A stretch of 10,264 nucleotides of DNA, from assembly GCA_003153875.1 (NCBI GenBank), contig PMBY01000432.1, positions 5,015-15,278 on the forward strand, given 5' to 3'. The notes below the pieces were generated by a model. The model was given only the letters and a program-made list of their open reading frames with translations, was not told the DNA's origin and made no database searches. Shown here in pieces: positions 7,887 to 10,264 of the stretch. Position numbers and translations under genes: made by a program. Source of the DNA: Myxococcales bacterium (lineage in GTDB: Bacteria; Myxococcota; Polyangia; Fen-1088). How positions within the stretch are numbered: the first letter of the stretch is position 1; each line of letters begins with the position of its first letter.

Positions 7887-7933
7887 GGGCGGGGGTAATA
7901 CTACAGGCTCTTTCCCTATCGACGCTAACAGGA

Positions 7934-7961
7934 ATTTTCGCTAGCCGGGGCGCAGGGTCAA
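7934..7961 (-). promoter_or_regulatory. Candidate promoter for the pseudokinase gene
   Basis: Read on the - strand, TTGACC (complement of 7956-7961, five of six to the -35 consensus) and GAAAAT (complement of 7934-7939, four of six to the -10 consensus) are separated by 16 bases. They lie about 50 bases before ATG 7886. The match is moderate and by eye. It would let the pseudokinase be expressed separately from the pilZ-like gene 166 bases upstream. Confidence 0.3.
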
Positions 7962-8052
7962 CCACGCAACATGTCCGAATGTGAATGGCGCCTTGCTGTA
8001 CAACGCCAAGGAGGAGCAGCCGGAATTCCCGCTGACCGTCGCTGGGGCGCTA

Positions 8053-8673
8053 CTAGGAACTCCTGAATCGCCGTACCAGCTCGCGCAGTCTGCGCGAGCC
8101 GCCACCCTCGCGAAAAACGAATCGGATGCCGCTCTGTCCCGGACCAGCGTGATAGATCACACGCCCGGCGATGGCCATGGGCGCCACACCGCCAGGCGGC
8201 ACCAGGTCCAGCACCACTTCTGTGCCAAGAGGTGGGGTCACCTTTGCGCAGACCAGCGCGCCGTTGACACTGATTTCACGTAGGTCGCCGTCCACTGGCT
8301 CGGGATTGCTGGCCAGGCGGAGCTTGACCGGCAAGCCGATGGGGATTCGCGTGTGCCGTCGGCGTGGAGTGGGTTTGCGCTGCCCACCGAGGGTTTCCAG
8401 CACGAAATCACGCTTGGCCCCTTCTTCCGTCGCGAACTTGACCAGGGCGCCGGCTCGCACGCGCAGCCGGGGCAAGGCTGGCCGCCATGACATCACCGTG
8501 CCGCGAACAAAGACCCGATTGGGCAGGGCTTTGCAAACGATCTCTACGACGACCTCGTCATCTGGTGCAAGCTGTTTGGTAGTGGGACAGAAGATCCCAC
8601 CCTCGGGATGATCAGTTTTGTAGAAACCGCGAAACTCCTCAGCACTCCTGCAGCGGACACGCAGAATGTTCAA
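8053..8673 (-). CDS. Tandem PilZ-like domain protein (possible c-di-GMP receptor)
   Basis: A 206-residue soluble protein. The second half (about 100-206) is a PilZ-type beta barrel: the arginine motif RRRHTR (104-109, giving R105xxxR109), EISVNGA (133-139) in place of [D/N]xSxxG, and later strands ending in QSGIRFVF (180-187). The first half (about 5-92) looks like a second, degenerate PilZ unit: FYKTDHPEGGIFCPT (17-31) has the usual GGxF strand but Pro instead of Ser and no RxxxR. PilZ proteins bind c-di-GMP and switch partners controlling motility, adhesion or secretion. The changed signature residues make binding here uncertain. The start is TTG 8673 (complement of 8671-8673): a strong GGGAGGGGG lies just before it and no ATG is available. 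It is upstream of, and on the same strand as, the pseudokinase gene, with a 166-base gap. Confidence 0.85.
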   Translation of the reverse strand: MNILRVRCRSAEEFRGFYKTDHPEGGIFCPTTKQLAPDDEVVVEIVCKALPNRVFVRGTVMSWRPALPRLRVRAGALVKFATEEGAKRDFVLETLGGQRKPTPRRRHTRIPIGLPVKLRLASNPEPVDGDLREISVNGALVCAKVTPPLGTEVVLDLVPPGGVAPMAIAGRVIYHAGPGQSGIRFVFREGGGSRRLRELVRRFRSS

Positions 8674-8679
8674 CGCGTA

Positions 8680-8688
8680 CCCCCTCCC
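8680..8688 (-). promoter_or_regulatory. Strong ribosome binding site for the TTG start of the PilZ-like gene
   Basis: On the - strand this reads GGGAGGGGG, six bases before TTG 8673; the GGAGG core (8683-8687) is nine bases away. It is the best Shine-Dalgarno in the window and decides the unusual start codon. It lies in a small hairpin (AGGGG pairs with CCCCT across 8681-8695, 5 bp, 5-base loop) that could hide it. Confidence 0.65.
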
Positions 8689-8725
8689 AAAGGGGCCTGA
8701 TACTGATGGTGGCCTGCCTACCGTG

Positions 8726-8758
8726 ATTGTACTAGCTTTCGCACTTCGTTGATGTCAA
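8726..8758 (-). promoter_or_regulatory. Weak candidate promoter for the PilZ-like gene
   Basis: On the - strand a perfect TTGACA (complement of 8753-8758) is followed 21 bases later by TACAAT (complement of 8726-8731, five of six to the -10 consensus). The hexamers are good but the spacer is about four bases too long, so this is only a possibility. The -35 element overlaps the start codon of the divergent aminotransferase gene, which would couple the two promoters physically. Confidence 0.25.
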
Positions 8759-9621
8759 TCCGTATTCACATCGGCGGCCGGCCTTGTTCGCCCCAAGAAG
8801 CTGCTGTGCCGGTCTTCGACAGAGGCTTCCTTTTTGGCGACAGCGTCTACGAGACGGTGGGCACCAATCGAGGGCGGCTGGTCTTTCTCGACGACCACTT
8901 GGACCGTCTGGCTCGGTCCGCGGAGCGCATCTACCTGCGGCTTCCCCCGCGTGACGAGATCGTGCGGGCGGTGCGGGACACGCTGGCAGCGGCGGAGAAC
9001 ATCGAGTCCCGCGTGAGGATCATGGTGACGCGGGGCGATGGAACGGTGGATCTCGATCCCGCCGCAGCCGGCCAACCGCGCCTGGTGGTCATCGTCCAGC
9101 CGTTGGGTGGACCGTCGCCAGAGTTGTACGAGAAGGGCGCCGAGGTCGAGATCGTGTCGGTGACCAGAAACTCGCCGCGAGCCATCGATCCCGCGGTCAA
9201 GTCCGGCAACTACCTCAATAATGTAATGGCCATGGGCGAGGCCCGGCGGCGGCGTCCCTCAGCCCATGAGGCCATCCTATGTGCGGCCAACGGTAGCGTG
9301 GCTGAGGGAGCGACCAGCAACGTGTTCGCGGTGGTCGACGGCCAGATTCACACGCCAGCGCTTGAGGTGGGGATTCTGGATGGCGTGACTCGCGGGAAGG
9401 TTCTGGCGTTGGCGCGCACAAACAGCATCATGTGTCATGAGGTTTCATTCATGAGCCCTGACGAGCTCCGGCAGTCAGACGAGATCTTCTTGACCAGCTC
9501 GGTGCGCAGCGTGCTGCCCGTGACTCGGGTCGACGGGCAGATGTTGGGTGAGGGCAAACCTGGCATCGTAACCCGGAGGCTGATGGTTCTCTATCGCCAG
9601 CTCGTCGAGGCGCAAACATGA
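8752..9621 (+). CDS. Class IV PLP-dependent aminotransferase (branched-chain / D-amino acid / aminodeoxychorismate lyase family)
   Basis: A 289-residue fold-type IV PLP enzyme; the family moves amino groups to or from branched-chain or D-amino acids, or makes p-aminobenzoate from aminodeoxychorismate. Family marks are VPVFDRGFLFGDSVYE (19-34), DDHLDRLARSAERI (47-60), VTRGDG (92-97), the PLP lysine K150 in DPAVKSGNYLNNVMA, VAEGATSNVF (183-192) with the cofactor-contacting Glu185, and LTSSVRSVLPV (247-257). The sequence from ILDGVTR onward is typical. Which of the three activities it has cannot be told by eye; an aminodeoxychorismate lyase would fit with folP elsewhere in the window, but that is not evidence. 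ATG 8752 is chosen because homology begins right after it; a TTG just before it is unnecessary. No Shine-Dalgarno is seen, so a leaderless or weakly initiated mRNA is possible. It overlaps the next gene by ATGA. Confidence 0.93.
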   Translation: MSIRIHIGGRPCSPQEAAVPVFDRGFLFGDSVYETVGTNRGRLVFLDDHLDRLARSAERIYLRLPPRDEIVRAVRDTLAAAENIESRVRIMVTRGDGTVDLDPAAAGQPRLVVIVQPLGGPSPELYEKGAEVEIVSVTRNSPRAIDPAVKSGNYLNNVMAMGEARRRRPSAHEAILCAANGSVAEGATSNVFAVVDGQIHTPALEVGILDGVTRGKVLALARTNSIMCHEVSFMSPDELRQSDEIFLTSSVRSVLPVTRVDGQMLGEGKPGIVTRRLMVLYRQLVEAQT

Positions 9622-9830
9622 ACCCCGCGCAGGCGGGACTGAAGTTCTTCGTGTTGAGCGGCGCCATTCTGATTCTGGCTGGGGTGGCCCAGGCGCTGGT
9701 CCGGCCTCCCAAGGCGCGCGAACGCGGGGTGCAGCGCTACTTCAACGGGGCTACGGTCCGAGCCGTGGCGTTCGTGACCGTGGGGGTGCTGGCCATCATG
9801 GTGGGGCTGGGCGTGATTCGGATCGGGTGA
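9618..9830 (+). CDS. Small two-helix membrane protein of unknown function (70 residues)
   Basis: I do not recognise a family. The start ATG 9618 overlaps the aminotransferase stop (ATGA, 9618-9621) and is preceded by GAGG (9607-9610) with 7-base spacing, so translation is probably coupled. Two hydrophobic helices are clear: residues about 7-27 (LKFFVLSGAILILAGVAQAL) and 47-68 (VRAVAFVTVGVLAIMVGLGV). A basic, polar loop (RPPKARERGVQRYFNG) joins them, which by the positive-inside rule should face the cytoplasm, leaving both ends outside. The protein is complete and lacks a cleavable signal. It is followed after 11 bases by a strong stem-loop. Small proteins of this shape often act as membrane accessory subunits, but nothing here shows the partner. 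Confidence 0.75.
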   Translation: MNPAQAGLKFFVLSGAILILAGVAQALVRPPKARERGVQRYFNGATVRAVAFVTVGVLAIMVGLGVIRIG

Positions 9831-9841
9831 GTTCGCCAAGG

Positions 9842-9880
9842 CAAGTTCCTTGAGCCGGGGAGGCAACCCGGCGGAACTTG
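9842..9880 (+). promoter_or_regulatory. Strong two-part stem-loop between the small membrane gene and the lipoprotein gene
   Basis: CAAGTTCC (9842-9849) pairs perfectly with GGAACTTG (9873-9880), 8 bp. Inside it GCCGGG (9854-9859) pairs with CCCGGC (9867-9872), 6 bp, with a four-base bulge (9850-9853) on the left and a 7-base loop GAGGCAA. An alternative pairing, GCAAG (9841-9845) with CTTGC (9883-9887), would compete with the base of the stem. The structure starts 11 bases after a stop codon and ends 7 bases before a possible ATG (9888). No U-tract follows, so it may be a terminator of unusual type or a leader element controlling the lipoprotein. Confidence 0.55.
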
Positions 9881-9887
9881 ATCTTGC

Positions 9888-10264
9888 ATGAAGGCTCCCG
9901 TCACGAACCGGCATTCGGAAAACAGTCCACTCACGGCGATGGCACGATGGTCCGCGCTCGTCGCGGCCTTGGCGAGCGCTGCGATGGTCTGCGGTTGCTC
10001 GTCGAGCGCTACGGGTGGGGCGCCGACCGGAGGCAATCCCTCGCAGGCTGGCGTCGTCAGTTCGGCGGGCAGCCTCGTGACGGGCGGCAGTCTGGCCACG
10101 GGTGGTGCTTTGGCCTCCGGCGGGAACCCGATTGCTAGTGGGACCGTCTCCACGGGCGGCCTGACTGCGACCGGTGGCTCTCCTGTCCCAGGCGGAACTA
10201 CTTCTCTTGCAGGGAGCACAAGTTCGGGCGGGGCGAGCAGCTCAGGTGGGGCGAGCAGCTCAGG
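9888..10264 (+). CDS. Probable lipoprotein with Gly/Ser/Thr-rich low-complexity region, 5' part (runs off window)
   Basis: The frame is open from 9882 to the window end. Two starts are possible: ATG 9888 and ATG 9939. From 9939 the N-terminus is a compact lipoprotein signal, MARWSALVAALASAAMVCGC: Arg, a hydrophobic Ala/Leu core, then the lipobox-like VCGC with the lipidated Cys at residue 20 (37 if 9888 is used). The longer form adds 17 mostly polar residues. Neither start has a good ribosome site. After the Cys the protein is almost wholly Gly, Ser, Thr and Ala, with recurring TGG and SGG units, and at the edge an exact GGASSS repeat (18-base period, 10230-10264). Such linkers are common ahead of secreted or surface domains in myxobacteria; the functional domain lies beyond the window. 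The frame fits the neighbours' codon use. Confidence 0.75.
   Translation, partial: MKAPVTNRHSENSPLTAMARWSALVAALASAAMVCGCSSSATGGAPTGGNPSQAGVVSSAGSLVTGGSLATGGALASGGNPIASGTVSTGGLTATGGSPVPGGTTSLAGSTSSGGASSSGGASSS
10230..10264 (+). repeat. Tandem repeat, 18-base period, in the lipoprotein linker
   Basis: A 17-base unit beginning GGGGCGAGCAGC recurs exactly at 10230-10246 and 10248-10264, separated by one base, so the period is 18 bases or six codons (Gly-Gly-Ala-Ser-Ser-Ser). The array may continue past the window. Exact DNA identity suggests recent duplication. Confidence 0.8.

Noticed and set aside
7986..8008. Hairpin TGGCG-TTG/CAA-CGCCA after the PilZ-like gene on the - strand
   Set aside because: The stem is only 5 plus 3 bp with a bulge and has no U-tract, so it is too weak to call a terminator.
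7981..8283. + strand frame of 100 residues starting at GTG 7981
   Set aside because: It overlaps most of the 3' half of the PilZ-like gene in antisense, and its composition shows no domain. Only its first 70 bases are intergenic.
9878..10138. + strand frame of 86 residues starting at TTG 9878
   Set aside because: It is an out-of-frame reading of the lipoprotein gene, with Arg/Gly/Trp-rich nonsense composition.
9737..10219. - strand frame of 160 residues, rich in Pro and Ala
   Set aside because: It is the mirror of the lipoprotein's Gly-rich repeats and of the small membrane gene; the + strand readings have a signal peptide, lipobox and coupling, and this one has none.
1..10264. CRISPR array, insertion sequence, tRNA or rRNA gene
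   Set aside because: I looked for regularly spaced repeats, transposase motifs with terminal repeats, and tRNA-like cloverleaf marks in the gaps between genes, and saw none. The long inverted repeat encloses no transposase and shows no clear target duplication.

Overview
The window is GC-rich and densely coded, and looks chromosomal. It most likely comes from a myxobacterium or a relative (Myxococcota, formerly Deltaproteobacteria). This rests on three things: a membrane protein ending in what looks like an AgmX/PglI-type C-terminal domain, a tandem PilZ-like protein of a kind common in that group, and a Gly/Ser/Thr-rich lipoprotein at the right edge. All are read from motifs by eye, so the phylum is an inference.

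Positions 1-5882 (+ strand) form a tight housekeeping operon: the 3' two thirds of ftsH (cut by the window edge), folP (dihydropteroate synthase), glmM (phosphoglucosamine mutase), pdxJ (pyridoxine 5'-phosphate synthase), a bifunctional NAD(P)H-hydrate repair enzyme (nnr/yjeF, probably starting at a TTG) and a 93-residue protein I do not recognise. Spacers are 29, 15, -4, 7 and 9 bases. The operon serves membrane protein quality control, folate, peptidoglycan precursor, vitamin B6 and cofactor repair. The cdaA-ybbR pair and acpS, which I associate with this gene order in related bacteria, are absent here.

Positions 5883-6170 separate two convergent genes and contain no credible gene, but are very rich in inverted repeats. 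A long imperfect inverted repeat (5933-5976 with 6074-6117) encloses about 97 bases with their own hairpins, and short palindromes flank it. The pairing is better in a + strand transcript than in a - strand one.

Positions 6171-8673 (- strand) hold two genes, transcribed pilZ-like first and then the membrane pseudokinase. The pseudokinase has lost the catalytic Lys and the HRD Asp, and continues into a GYF_2-like domain, one transmembrane helix and the AgmX/PglI-like tail. This resembles the gliding-motility protein AgmX/GltJ with a dead kinase placed at its N-terminus. It is the most unusual protein in the window.

Positions 8752-10264 (+ strand) hold a class IV aminotransferase, a translationally coupled 70-residue two-helix membrane protein, a strong stem-loop, and the start of a lipoprotein with a repetitive Gly/Ser/Thr-rich region that runs off the window.
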